From: Diploscapter coronatus
Lineage: Eukaryota > Nematoda > Chromadorea > Rhabditida > Rhabditidae
Assembly (NCBI GenBank): GCA_964036155.1
Contig: OZ038422.1
Span: 30,775,201 to 30,839,200, forward strand
Length of the DNA: 64,000 nucleotides
Direction: 5' to 3'
In this document: piece after piece, positions 24,650 to 36,818 of the stretch
Numbering within the stretch: the first letter of the stretch is position 1
How the letters are laid out: each line of letters opens with the position of its first letter
The notes under the pieces: model-generated
Told to the model about the DNA's origin: nothing
What the model saw: the letters and a program-made list of their open reading frames with translations, nothing else
The model's database searches: none
Translations under genes and position numbers: made by a program

Positions 24650-25220
24650 CTTAAGACCTACATTGATCGCATTGCAACTCACTCGAAATAGTGTAAGAAA
24701 TCGAGAGAGCGCAAGAGATGATGCAATCGCGCTCTCTTCATTTTTCATCCTATTTAGAACGAGTTGCAAGTTGCAAATTGTATTACAACTAAGTCTAAAC
24801 GGACCCTAAATGTTTGTACGAGATTGTATTGCAAATCTAGTGTAATTTTTATTTATTGCTGGTATATTGCGTAGTAATTATTTTAGATTTATTACGGCAA
24901 TGCTGGCCAATAAATTAACATTTTCTATTTTCACATGAACATTATACAACATGCTATGAAAAAATATCTGGATAAGGATGAATTGTTATTCCAGCCTAAT
25001 TTTAAACCTATAAACTTTATTAGTCTTGTGTACAACTCATTTACAGGTTCAGTTTCTATACGAGATTTGTGGAATATGTTTAAAAATTCGAATGATCTGT
25101 CTGGGTTTGAAGTAGTATTTTTGTAAAGTGCTCAGGCTTTACTTTCAACAATTTCTTTATTCAATGCTATATGAATGACTCAAAAATTTAAGGCAAACAC
25201 CCTTTTTTATATAAAGACGA
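24650..25220. other. intergenic, no gene seen
   Basis: GAGAGAGCGC-type sequence near 24.71 kb pairs loosely with CGCGCTCTC near 24.73 kb, suggesting a small palindromic element. Otherwise AT-rich. Confidence 0.4.
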
Positions 25221-28200
25221 TTACCAATTTTTATTCAAAAGAGAAGAGAAGAGAGAGAAGAAATTGGCTTTCGCTCCATTTTGATGAAATAAAATTATCT
25301 TCGAAATCAATTCGAGTTTGCTTTTCGCGATTTGCTCATACATCTTTTCTAACTCGGCATCGATTTCTTCCTTTGTAGTGAACAAATTTGGATCATAATT
25401 CCAAGTAGAATTTCTGAAAGAATATTTATGAAAAATCAATATTTTTCCAGATTTACTGTGGACTGCACTGGGCTAAATTTATCGGTCCGGCAAGTGGATT
25501 AAACCAATTTGATGCCGGTTTGGGTGATATTCTAAATTTTAAATTAGTATAATTCACAAGATATCGAATATCACCATTTGTAAAACTCATCACGACATAA
25601 GCTGAAGTATGGAGAAAAGGAAAAAATACTGCATTTTATAAATGGTGCTCATACTGAACTTGTGAATTATTTTTTTAAAAATCTATTTTTTCTACGCTCT
25701 ATTTCAAATTTCTTGAAAAGTGTCATTACTTTAGCGGAAGATCCTTGCCGTATTTGGTCCATTGTTTATCTTTCCAACCGTGTATCATAAAATCTCTGCT
25801 ATTATTCCAAAGATGATTCGTTAACCAGCCATCGCGTACCCACCCTTGAGCCTGAATTTTTTAAGGATAAATTTTATACTGTTTTGTGATGTAAAATATA
25901 CTTTTTTAAAAATTTTAATTCGACCAAAATCGGTATTGACGCCCAGCATATCTCGAAAGCATGCTTCGTATACGAAGACATCATCCCAGTTTAACGAGTT
26001 ATTGTATATCGTCATACAGTTATCGAATTCAATAGGTCTCGTTGATTTATATAGTACCTCAGCTACATATGGCTGAATGAATCCATAAATAATTCAAGTA
26101 TCAATATGTGTAGGTTTATTGTTATATAATTGACACAAATATCTTGTTCATTAGCAATCGAAACAGCGTCATTGCCTATGCACCATATCTGCACGAAATT
26201 AATATGGTATTAATATACCGTAATTTGATACTAATGGAAAGATAATTAAATTTTGAAAGGTTGAATTTTTCTAAATCTGCCGAGGATTACGTTTTATTGA
26301 TATTGATTTTTCCTTTTCATGTGTCCCGACTTTATCTGTACCGATTGTTAATTAACATAAGATCGTGATATCATGCAATACTAATAATTCGAAACATTTT
26401 TTTTTTGCATTACATGAATAGCCCCATTCTCACTTCCGTGTACGCCTTTAGTAGCTGGCATTCGATATTGATAGTTTGCAAATCCTCAAATATGTTAAAT
26501 AATAAATTAGGAAGATTCATACAATTCGTTACTCACCGAGCAGAAAATTAATTGCCCATTGGGAATTCTTTACAATATAGGAGCCAATTGCAATTTCCTG
26601 ATTAAAAAATCGATCATAAAACTCGATGTCAAATTTAGAATCGATAAATTCTTCGATCCTTCTAAAAACTCAATACTTTAGCGATCAAAATTGGTTCAGT
26701 TTTTAAAATGAAAACCTCATAGGATTAACGACGCCAATATCCGCATCAATTAATACAAAATAATCATTCTTGTTATTTGCAAGAGCATGAGCGACGTGAC
26801 AATGGCGTCGGAAGTAATGCTAAGTTTTCATTTTTTATTCATTAGAATTATGAATGTTGTTCATTATTAATGATAGTATCAGTGGGTGATCAATTAAAAA
26901 GTAGTAAATTACACGCATTTTTAAAAAAAAAATATATATACTGAAACTATGACGTTGCTTGCAGCTTGATTAACGAAAATATTTTAAAATTCAAAAAATG
27001 ATCTTGACGGAAGATTGAAAATAAGCAATGCATATTTAGCATATTAGATTTTGTGCATTATATATTTTATTTCAATCTATCTGTTTTTGGAAATAAAATT
27101 TAACGCACTTACAACGGAATGATTGCATTTTGAATTTTGCTGGTTCTCTAATAAAATGAATTCATATCCTTGAATTAGACAATAACATTTCACAGTATCT
27201 ATAATTTTCAATTATCAACGAATGAAGAGAATCATAAAATAGCATCCATACCGATAGCGTGACTATATCCTGTTGCATCTCCCGTATTTGTTGCAACAAT
27301 TATCGCAATTTTTAACCTTTGTTCTGATTTCTCATATAAAGTTATCGATGATGTTGATTGTGTTTCAAGACGTTTCTTAAAAATTACTGTTGCTAAAATT
27401 TCAAGTCTCAAATTGGCAACTGAAAGCTTCCAGCCATGCGAAATAGTGTAGGCGAATACGTGAACGAATTGAGTGTGTGTAGAAAGTGTGTGCATGTGAG
27501 GATGAGAGAAGATTTTGAGAGAGTGATTTGATTTTGTATATTTGTGTTGGTTCGGTTCCGACCTTGTCGAGTTCGATTCATGACACAATGTTTCAATTCT
27601 TACACCGTTTATTTGTATGCCAGGGCTAATTACTTTTTGCCGAGGGTGGAAAGAGTAGACGATTGGCCGGCTAAGAGGAGGCTAAATTTGATAATTATGT
27701 TTGGGAATGGGTAAGATCAGCGTTGATTTTAGATTGGGTATTTACTTGATGTAAGCTAATTTGGTATGATCAGAGATATTGAGAGGAGGGTGTATTCAAA
27801 TTTGGCAGTTGGCTAATCGCGGACTCACATTGTGCACAACAGTGTGATAAAAGAACCTTTTCCCTCATTTCCCATGGTAACTTGTATTTGTTGTGATTAC
27901 GGTATAGGGAATAAAGTAATTCCTTAATTTTATTTCTAATTAACTTCCTTATTCTTTCCGAATTGCTTTCAAATTGAATCCACTTAGGATTTAGAATATA
28001 TTAATTCCGCTTCCTTCACATAAAATGACTTAATTCAATTTGAGAAAAGGAGAATATTTTCATAGATTCGCTATTGGGATTTATAAGGGACTTTACAAAA
28101 AAATATCCAGGCTTCTCCTATTCCTACCACTCACCGACTACTGTACTTTCAATAAAACTCAAACTACAAACAGAATTAGGATAATCAGGATACTAGCAAC

Positions 28201-28572
28201 AGCTCTATTTCTAACAGACGGGTGTCGTAAGTTAAAATGTCGTGATGGCGTAAGCTATAGATAATAGGATAAGATGAAGGTAAGAAGAAATAGTGCGGGA
28301 AAAATAGGCCATTTCATCACGACATTTACTAGAATAGCGCACGATATCTCGCCATCATGACAAAAACTGAAATTTAGAAGGCTCAAACATGGAAATTTGA
28401 TCATCATCCATTTGTTAATTTACATCAAGACTTAGTTTATAAGATACTTTTAAAATATTTGTTTACTTACTGTTGAAATAATCTGTCCGGTTTGAAATGA
28501 ATGTTGATAGACGAAGAATAGCAACAGACATCCTATAAATGTGATAAAGCGCTTGTAGCGATTAGTTGACAT
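25221..28572 (-). CDS. DUF273 family protein, Golgi glycosyltransferase-like (intact)
   Basis: Exons 28471-28572, 27252-27375, 27113-27198, 26716-26819, 26537-26661, 26414-26484, 25902-26072, 25730-25851, 25457-25531, 25221-25413. All are in phase, giving 390 residues. A type II anchor spans about residues 9-22 (FITFIGCLLLFFVY). Then come DTVKCYCLIQGYEFILLE, YFRRHCHVAHALANN and LIDADIGVVNPMR, a DxD motif typical of nucleotide-sugar transferases. FYDRFFNQEIAIGSYIVKN, GSENGAIH, FVYEACFRDMLGVNTDFG, QGWVRDGWLTNHLW, FMIHGWKDKQWTKYGKDLP and NWFNPLAGPINLAQCSP follow. The family is nematode-specific with no assigned donor or acceptor; the enzyme role is inferred from topology and DxD. The acceptor of exon 2 (TTTTTAAG) is weak. 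The C-terminal 20-odd residues after LISKIILFHQNG are poorly conserved and may be an extension. Confidence 0.85.
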
Positions 28573-28659
28573 CGAATGATTTGTTGAATTTATTAGCAAT
28601 TTCAGCTTTGTTTCTCCATATCTGAATCAGTAGTAAATAGGTGGAGTCGATTATCGCCA

Positions 28660-29215
28660 ATCGGGTAGGGACGTTCCCTCCACTTTTTTGAACTGCCTCT
28701 TTTCCCCCACTGTCTCTACACTCGTTGAACGATAAAACATAGTGATGGGAAAAATGACTGCTTTAAGAGGTGGGGAAGGGAAAGTGATCCGCCCAATAAC
28801 TTACGCATGATCAAATATATATTTCAGATGGATGATGAAAAATTTTGATTATTAACCATCAATTTGTAATGCAATTAAGAAAATTCTCACAAGAACGAAC
28901 AAATCCATGGTTGGACGATTTTCTTTCCTGACATCGTTGTCGTAGTACACATTCGAGTTGTTCCTCGAAAAATATCCAACGAACCATCCATAGGTCGATT
29001 TAGAGGCAGTAATTAGGGTAGTCGTGCAAAGTCTCGATGACAAACACCATTCGACTCCTTCAGAATATTTGACTGTAAAGTATGCCTAAAATTCCAAGAC
29101 TAACGATTATCATGAACATTTTGCATTTAATTAGGATTATAAAATTTTGGAATAGGAATAAGAATTTGGGATTTAAGACTTAGGTTTTCAAAAATCTATA
29201 ATGCAAAAGTGAAAC
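28660..29215 (-). repeat. GT11 exon repeat, copy 3
   Basis: Contains the open 182-base GT11 exon at 28891-29072 and about 140 bases of its upstream intron, but begins inside the 3' flank compared with copies 1 and 2. It lies directly upstream of the DUF273-b start. Confidence 0.8.
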
Positions 29216-29835
29216 TTTTTATGCATATTCACTTTAAAATGAATTCTTGGGATACTCTCGATCCAGAACTGGCAAATCCAGAATTACCCAATTTAGAACT
29301 CGGTCTAAATATCACTCCAAATTAATATTGCATTCCAAAACTCGATCGAAATAGCATTTTAGGGTAAAATATTAAATGTACCTATTCTGAACTCAGTCAG
29401 GTATGATGATATTTTATTTGACTATTCCAGAACTCAGAAAGGAATTTTAGAAGTGCTCCCCTCTTATTTGGCTTATTTCTTCATAAAGGTATTTCAGTAT
29501 GTCGATGACGAATTTGAAAAAGGAATGTTTAGATCTATTACTCGAATTTCTAGTTCATTTTTTGACTAAGACCTAAATTTGGTAGGTGTATCACAATTAT
29601 GAAAGTAGAAAGGGCAATGAAGCGTAATTAAGCGAAACTTTTCGTTTTCGGCGATGTTTCTTATTTCTCTTCGTGTTCTTTTCTTTCGTTCCTTCGCCCC
29701 AGATACCATTTCTCATCATTCTTGTTTATTTCCCATCGTGTGCCATTTCACTGATCTCAAGCCTTTGTATGCAAAAGTCAGTTTTTTACAGATGAAAAGC
29801 AAGTTATGCCTAATTATCTTGCTAATTAACGAAGG

Positions 29836-30110
29836 CAGTGTAGCGCAGCGACTGTGTGTTACTGTTTAGAGCATGGCCCCAAGTTCGCCCCCACCTCGAT
29901 CCAAACCAAAGGGTTTAAGAAATGTTGGTAGTGGATAAAACCACGAGAAACTTGCTTAAAAATCCCTCGGCTGTTGCACACAACAACAGTCTGCCCTCGG
30001 GACGGGCTGCTAGTCCTGTGTGGCTTAGGATAGACCGTCTGTCCCATTACGGACGAAGGGTAGCCGACCCCACCTAGTGGGAACAAGGCTAGAAAATTTA
30101 TTTATTTAGA
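29836..30110 (+). mobile_element. probable tRNA-derived SINE
   Basis: GC-rich block starting GTGTAGCGCAGCGACTG, which resembles a pol III A box, with AGTTCGCCCCCA 40 bases on as a weak B box, and ending in TTTATTTATTTAG. It is unlike any neighbouring sequence and makes no tRNA cloverleaf. Confidence 0.55.
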
Positions 30111-30195
30111 ATCATGAAAATAATAAAATTGAAGAAAGAACTTATTGATCACCCTGTACTAAAAACTAAGAAATACATTTTAAGGTTGATAGATA

Positions 30196-32891
30196 ATGCG
30201 ATATTTCGCTGTAATATGTCCCTTTCGACGTTCTTTCGGGCGAATGTTACAATGGTCCTCTTTGAAATACGTTTTACTATTTGGTCTCTTTTTGGTTCTT
30301 CCGTATTTAGTTATGAAAGGTATGTATTAGTTGGAATATTTTTAGACGTTCAAGTAGTGTGATAGTCAAAAGTTTAGAATCAAACAGGATATTTTAAATT
30401 TGTGCAGTTCTTAGAAAAATTTCTGTCAATATTAACCGAAATTATGAATATTACTAGAAAAAACGGTCTCAATAAATTTATCTAATTTAAAACAATGGCT
30501 ATATAACATTCATAGCATAATAAGGGGTCATGTTAGAATTGTGAGTTATGACTCTATTTTATGACTGCCTTCGTGAAAAAATTAAGCTGTATTTTGCCAG
30601 TATTTTTTATTTCATTCATATGATTTGAAAATGTTTTAAAAATAATCGTTAAGGCAACCTAATAGAATGGACGCAATTAATGCGTTTTGGAAGGAATTAT
30701 CCTAACTATCAAACTCTCAAGAACACTACAAGTAGCATGTCTCACAGTCAATTATATGATGACCATGAATATCGCACTAGTACCAAATCAGTGCACACTT
30801 CAACACAATTAAATGCAACAGGTAAAATTCATGCATAAATGATAGATAAGTACCTGTTCCATTTTACGTCAGTCTTTACAAATGAATCATTTTAATTTAT
30901 CTCAATTAAACGAACTTAAATTTTTAAAAAATATTATTATAAATATTTTCAGCCTCGACTACAACTCCTTCTTTTGAAATAATAGAGAAGCATGAGAAAA
31001 ATTGCTCAAATCCACCACCAAATTTGGTAGAGGAAATTTCACTGTAAGAATTCCATTTATCAAAACAATGTTTTAGGTGGGACCGACTCAAGTTTCAATG
31101 AATGTGTATTCAATAGAAGAATTAGCTCAGAAGCATAAGGATATAAATAATGGCGGACATGGATATCCACTTGACTGTAAAGCTCTGAACAAAGTGAGCG
31201 AGCAATTATTAGCTCATTGATAAGTCCTATATATTCACGAAGAGTTTATTAATTAAAACTGTAAAATATCTGAAGAAATAATTTTAGGTAGGAATTGTGA
31301 TTCCCTTCCTTGATAGAGACAATCATTTGCATATTCTTCTAAACAATCTTCACTCGTTTTTAATGCGTCAACTGATTGATTATGTTATTATCGTAGTCGA
31401 ACCGATAGCAAATCAAACTTTTAATCGTGGAAAGGTATTCGAAGCTTAAAAACTTGTTTATGTTTTAAAATCAAATAGCACAGAATTAAAAACCACATCC
31501 TGCTCATAATTAGGGAGGATTTTTGTCAGGATGTTTGTGCGACCTACTCCCAGTATATTTTTCGCGTCATACGAAAATTTTCGCTAGATCTGATCCTGCT
31601 TAATCGATTATTTAAAAAAAAAAAAAAAAATGGGAAAACCAGCAATGATTCATGTGGATTAACCATTGAATCTGAGCCCAATCGCACTATACAAGTTATA
31701 ACAAGAACTCAATTTTAATTTCAGCTGATGAACATCGGTTTCGTTGAAGGTCTAAAATTATATCCATTCGAATGCTTCATATTCCACGATGTCGATATGA
31801 TACCGGAAAATGACAAGAACCTCTACACTTGCCCTGATATGCCACGACACATGAGTGTTGCGATTAATAAATTTAATTACAGTTGAGTAAAATACATCTA
31901 TTCAGATAGTAGCATAATAATAATCATTCAAGAAGTTCGTGAAATAACCTATCAAATGAACACTTATTTGTCTATCTAGATATCACGATTTTTTAGAATA
32001 CTTATTTTATTAGCGAGAGGAAATTATCGGCAAAAATATCTACATATATTCATAACTCATTGCCAATTCTAAGTTACTGATGATTTTCTTTTGAATATTA
32101 ATTTCAGGTTGTTACACGACGGCTATTTTGGTGGAATTTCTGCTTTTAAAGTTGAACATTTACGATCCATGAATGGATTTTCAAACGATTATTATGGCTG
32201 GGGAGTTATGTTTTCATTATTTTCAATTAGAAACTAAGAAGTTACAATTTTCTCTAAATGAATTCGAAATTTTCAGATTAATTTTCTAAATATTTATAAT
32301 TTTAGGTGAAGACGATGATTCATATACAAGAACACTTGAAGCGGGGTATAATATAACACGATACCCTGAAGAAATCGCACGCTATAAAATGATCAAACAT
32401 AATAGGGATGCAAAAAACCCAGAGAATCCGTTAGTAACATCATCAAATCAAAACTTTTCTGAATTTTTATTTATATCATCATTTTGAAGTCCTAGTTACG
32501 CTCCGCGATTAAATATTTTAAAACGAATGAAGTTTCAAATAAGAATATTAAAGTCTAGAGATTATTTTTTTTTTAATATTTTAGATGTCGTTGGAAATTA
32601 TTGAAACTAACAAAGTCACGTTACAAAACTGACGGTCTGAACAGTTTGCGATACAAATTAATTTCACTGGAGAAGAAGCTACTCTATACGAGAATTCTCG
32701 TTGATCTAATGGAGAAAGAAGGAAGAAAGAAACTGTGTTCCGATACGGCAATACATTTTTTATTTATTTTTCTTCAATTCTCGGGGTGCCTTTTTATCTT
32801 GTTTTCCCTTATCCTGGGTCTTTTTCCCCGCCGCTTTTTCTTTGTGTTAAGTTTTACCCGCAACCGAGCAGCTGAGTTTTGTGTTCAATAA
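30196..32891 (+). CDS. beta-1,4-galactosyltransferase family protein (GT7, BRE-4-like)
   Basis: Golgi enzyme adding Gal or GalNAc from UDP-sugar in beta-1,4 linkage. Exons: 30196-30319, 30666-30821, 30953-31026, 31077-31193, 31288-31434, 31725-31882, 32108-32205, 32306-32429, 32585-32891. The start at 30196 or 30244 gives an anchor around VLLFGLFLVLPYLVM. Landmarks: PPPNLVGP, VGIVIPFLDRDNHL, the metal-binding FHDVDMIPE, PRHMSVAINKFNY, LLHDGYFGGISAF, NDYYGWGGEDDD and RYKMIKHNRDA. The catalytic frame joins exons 6-7 and 7-8 only if the introns begin TT (AG|TTGAG, AG|TTATG), so strict GT-AG splicing would frameshift. The last 37 or so residues after KKLCSDT run into an LTR-like repeat. It may be a young pseudogene. 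Confidence 0.8.
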
Positions 32892-33295
32892 AAGCTTTTC
32901 CTCAGTAACTGTTTTTGTTGAGTCAGCCTGTTACTAACCAACTAACTACCGCAGAAAGGCCATCCCTCTTCCAAGAGAGACCCTTTTTGTTCAAACTGAA
33001 TGATCTCTTGCCGACGTGTGCCAAAATAGCATCAGATCCTTTCTCTTATTCTTTCCTTTGTTATTTTCTCTGGGCGGCTTTTCTCTTTCTCTAGCTTATC
33101 TCTAGTGCCTGCCTTTTTCTGCCCCCATTCTTGCGTTAACGTTTATCCGCGATTGAGCGGTTGTGCTTTTGTGTTCAATAAATACCTTGTTAGTTATCAG
33201 TTTTCTGTTGTCAGTCAATTTACTAACTAACTAACCACAGAGGGTCACTCCTCTCCAAGAGAAGTCTTTCTGTTCACGATGTGTTAAAGAAACAA
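32735..33295 (+). repeat. tandem pair of LTR-like segments
   Basis: Two copies of about 270 bases each (about 32735-33005 and 33010-33295) share ACCCGCAACCGAGCAGCTG-like, TTTTGTGTTCAATAAA, TTACTAACYAACTAAC and CTCCAAGAGA blocks. Each has an AATAAA. Arrangement and content suggest solo LTRs, though no internal retroelement genes are present. Confidence 0.5.
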
Positions 33296-33299
33296 TTAT

Positions 33300-34771
33300 A
33301 ATGCTTTACCAATTTGTTAAAATGTCTATATTTTCTGTAGTCGTCATTATCTACAAGTTATTTGAATTTTTAGACATAGATTAAATCAGTATCACATCTG
33401 CACATAAATGATATGAATTCATCGTTTATCATAATTATATGATTGAAGTGATAAAATTTTCCATATTTAATACGATTATCACTTTCATTATCCTGCATGA
33501 TAATATGCAAGCGCATACACTTTCAGCCCTAATTTTGAATGACTTATTGTAATTCGATTTTTATTATCAAATAATGCATTTTAAAGCTATTTTAAAGCTA
33601 TTTATGGGGCAAATCATTTCTCAAAATATGGTGTAGTTATCATAATTTAACGCATTCTTAAACGGTATCTATCAGAAATATCCCATCAACACTATAATGT
33701 CATTAATAAAATTAAAAAAAAAAAAAAAACAAGTCATTTTAATAATTGTCGATGATCAGTAATCAACTAAAATAGCAGAAATGGCGTTATTTTGTATGAT
33801 TCATTTAATCTTTAATGTTTGGTTCGTGTTTTTCTATCAAAATCGTTTATTAGAAAAATGAATCCAATAAAATTGTGACAAGATTAGAAAATATCGTTTA
33901 GTTAGAACTTCCTCAGTTCGCGCTCGCTCGTCGTTCTAGTGCTAGCCTTCGGCTGGCTGTTAGAATTTCAATTATATCTACTCTCTTTATTTATAACTAG
34001 ACTTCGGTCGCCCGCTTCGCAAAAGTGCAAAACAGGAATGTTTGCGGTGCGGTGTGCGAAATTTTTTTGATCCTGTGGTGCGGTGTGCCATTTTACTGCA
34101 TCGCCAGCATCTTTGGTATAAAATTAAAAAAAAAAAAAAAACTAAAACAAAACAATACTAAACCAAACCAAAGACAATATCAGACCAAAACAACACAACT
34201 CGGCAAAATTTGTGCCTATCCAGGCCGATCCGGGCGGGTCGGCAGTTTTATCAGGTAAAAATTACCGACCAACACGGCTCTGAGCGGATTGGCATTGGTC
34301 GGCAAACATTGGCAGCGAATTCCGATCGGCTCGGATAGGTACAAGTTTCGCTGAGTAATATTGTCCATTGTAAATGACAGAGCCGTCGCATATTGTTCAA
34401 GGCAGAGGCGATGGTGCGAAGCGTGAGTGAAAATAGTGTAGCAAAAGAGAAAGTCTGAGACTGGAGTCAACGAAAGGCTCACACCTCCCCTTTTCCTGTC
34501 AGAGAGAGAGAGAGGATTTCTCATTTATTATCGACTCTGAGTAGGTAAACATTGCGTACTCTTTGCAACTTGCCTCCCCCATGTCCCGCCTCTATTTCTC
34601 TACATTTCTACGGAGAGACGAAAAGAAAACAAGAGCGAGGAGAAAAGAAATAACGGAGAAAAAGAAAAGCGGAGCGTGTTTAAAAGCGAGTTGCAATGAG
34701 TATGCAGCATTCACTTAGTCGACAATAGAATAGAATGAATATTTAAATAAATAAAAAGGTCATTTGTGTTA
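33300..34771. other. intergenic, repeats only
   Basis: AT-rich to 33.9 kb. 34030-34100 is a GCGGTGTGCG-rich relative of the 62450-62662 palindrome. 34212-34341 is a palindromic element (CCTATCCAGGCCGATCCGGG / GATCGGCTCGGATAGG). No gene is seen. Confidence 0.5.
34212..34341. mobile_element. MITE
   Basis: Inverted ends TGCCTATCCAGGCCGATC and GATCGGCTCGGATAGGTA around 130 bases. Confidence 0.65.
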
Positions 34772-36818
34772 TCATTGTGAGATCCATCGTTTGACAAACG
34801 GTCCGTTATCATCATCTTCACATTTTGCAGATAGCTCATTTTGGTACATCACATCAATAATCTTAGAGATTGATTTCATTAACAGAAAGATAATAAATTC
34901 ACCGTTTTTGGCATTCTAACTGATTCCCACAATCGCTCACATAAATGGCACAATCCGGTTCGATATCCAGGTTCATTTGCTACAGTCATCGTCCATTCGC
35001 CCTCTCTCCATTTCATGTGCCTTTTATAAGCTGTCCTAAAATTAAAAGTGGTTAAAAATCAAGAAATTTCAAGCTACATGTTAGCTTGAAGCATATTCAA
35101 ATATTGAGCCAATTGTTTAGGGCCTTTGAAATCATCCATTGCGATGAACATTTCAGGCGGAATACCTCTAAAATATGAACTCTCCAAAATTAGTTTACTT
35201 ATTTTTACTAACAGGTCTTCATAGATTTTTCGCTTCATAACAATGGGAATGCTTGGAATGTGAACTCGTGAAAACAATTTCTCTGTTACATAATCTGTAC
35301 AAATCTGAAAAATCTGGAAAGTTTTTGCTTCTCCGAAATATCTCAAAAGAGAATTGAAAATTTACAGAATTTTCAACTGCAATATAGAACGGATAACTTT
35401 CGAAAATGTCATCGCATGAATAGTCTTGTGAGCATACATTTTTATCTTCTGCTGTATCTGCACAGCCACCTACTATTTTCACGTTTAAGTATCTGAAATA
35501 CGATATTAGTAAATAAATTACTTCATGTGTAGATTAGTGCAAAAGATCTTTTTTCAAATTAAGAAAAGTTCTTATCTCCGAATACACACACTTTGATAAT
35601 TCACCAATTGCCCGTTCCCTTTTGCTAGTCGTCTTACAATTTGACACGAGCCAAAATATTCCCGAATTCTTCTTTACGTATTTCTTCTCATCAACAGAAA
35701 AATTCTAAAATTGAATTACCGAATAGTTTATTGAACTGTTTATGTTACTTGAATTTGTAACCCTAGCGCTTTTGCTTCAGCAGTTCTCATAAAGTATGTT
35801 CCATATCTGGCTTGTACATCCGAATCTCTTGTAAAAGTCATTGTCCAATTGAAAAATTTTTCTACAAAATTCTTAGATTTTGATTATGTTGAAAATGGCA
35901 ACGTTGGAAACCATAAGCCCTCAAGCCCTTTAAGCCTTATGAAATAGTATGGGGAAAAGAAATCCGTACATTGCAATATTCTCTTCTATCCATACACTAT
36001 TTCGCAATGGCTTGAGGGCTTATGGTTTCCAAATAGCCGTGAAGATCTACTTGGAAATGTTGGACGTCCACTGTGTACAGGTGATTCCATGGCGAAAAAT
36101 ATGTATAATTGATTTGGCCTTCTGAAATCGATTATATTTTTCCAGGAATTATCATTTTATTTGTATTCCTCAAACGACTATCTGGAAATCTAGGTTCAGA
36201 GAATGGCCAATAGTCCCATACTGAATATAGTACGTCTCGTGAGTGGAAAACTACAGCATCGGCAATGGAAGCCAGCGATCTGTCAGATTCTATGATGCAC
36301 TTATTCTAAATCGCAATATTTTGGTTTTAATTCATTTAGAAATTAACTTTCAATTCTGGGCATTTTGTAAAATCTTCTGGAAAACCATTTAATCCTTCCT
36401 TAACCTTATTCCCGAATACTGTCGTCCAAAATAAAATACGTTTTCTTTCTAATATGCTAAATGTAATGTTTCGATTCCAATTGGAGCGTTAGGTACTGGG
36501 GGATGGCTATCTGGAAACCGCATGACACGTATGACCTCACGACATGCTAAATAGGGTGGGTTTTAGGCGGTAGGCTTTCTTTTCCCACACTATTTTGCAT
36601 ATCATGAGGTCATACGTGTCATGCGGTTTCCAAGTTGCCTTTTGGGATAAATATCATTTCAGAAATTTTTACTCTTTCTTTGAAAACTCCTGAATAATTG
36701 GACGGCTTTGTTCAGATGATAAAATTGAATAAAGAATATAAGCCATTACTATAATAACGGATAAAATCAAGTAGCAAGCATAACATATCCGGTGCCTGTC
36801 AATTGGTTTATTAGCCAT
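34772..36818 (-). CDS. alpha-1,3-fucosyltransferase (GT10)
   Basis: Golgi enzyme moving fucose from GDP-fucose to glycans. Exons: 36673-36818, 36348-36456, 36175-36305, 36051-36121, 35749-35861, 35592-35704, 35366-35492, 35213-35304, 35078-35167, 34903-35035, 34772-34861. Together 404 residues. A type II anchor spans about residues 12-34. Family blocks in order: KRILFWTTVFG, ESDRSLASIADAVVFHSRDV, RPNQLYIFFAMESPVHSG, FFNWTMTFTRDSDVQARYG, FWLVSNCKTTSKRERAI, and the donor-binding ENSICTDYVTEKLF...IPIVMKRKIY, then GIPPEMFIAMDDFKGPKQLA. The C-terminal CHLCERLW has the usual cysteines. One oddity: joining exons 3 and 4 in frame needs donor CG|TTTGAG, one G short of a normal site. Two MITEs of one family occupy two of its introns. 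Confidence 0.85.
35897..36038. mobile_element. MITE in a fucosyltransferase intron (copy 1)
   Basis: Ends GGCAACGTTGGAAACCATAA and TTATGGTTTCCAAATAGCC. Long inverted arms (AAGCCCTCAAGCC / GGCTTGAGGGCTT). Confidence 0.8.
36505..36638. mobile_element. MITE in a fucosyltransferase intron (copy 2)
   Basis: Ends GGCTATCTGGAAACCGCATG and CATGCGGTTTCCAAGTTGCC, the same family as 35897-36038 but in the opposite orientation. The inner arms TGACACGTATGACCTCA and its complement are near-perfect. Confidence 0.8.

Noticed and set aside
26100..26215. Extra DUF273-b exon (IWCIGNDAVSIANEQ)
   Set aside because: The flanking exons already join in phase without it, and the sequence has a diverged non-coding relative at 19.7 kb.
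29836..30086. tRNA gene or protein-coding frame
   Set aside because: A-box-like sequence is present but no cloverleaf forms, and the AT-rich repeat tail suggests a SINE.
35749..35861. A fourth non-GT donor in the fucosyltransferase (GGG|TTACAA)
   Set aside because: A canonical GTAACA donor 9 bases on gives an in-phase join (LGLQIQ-NFSVDEKK).
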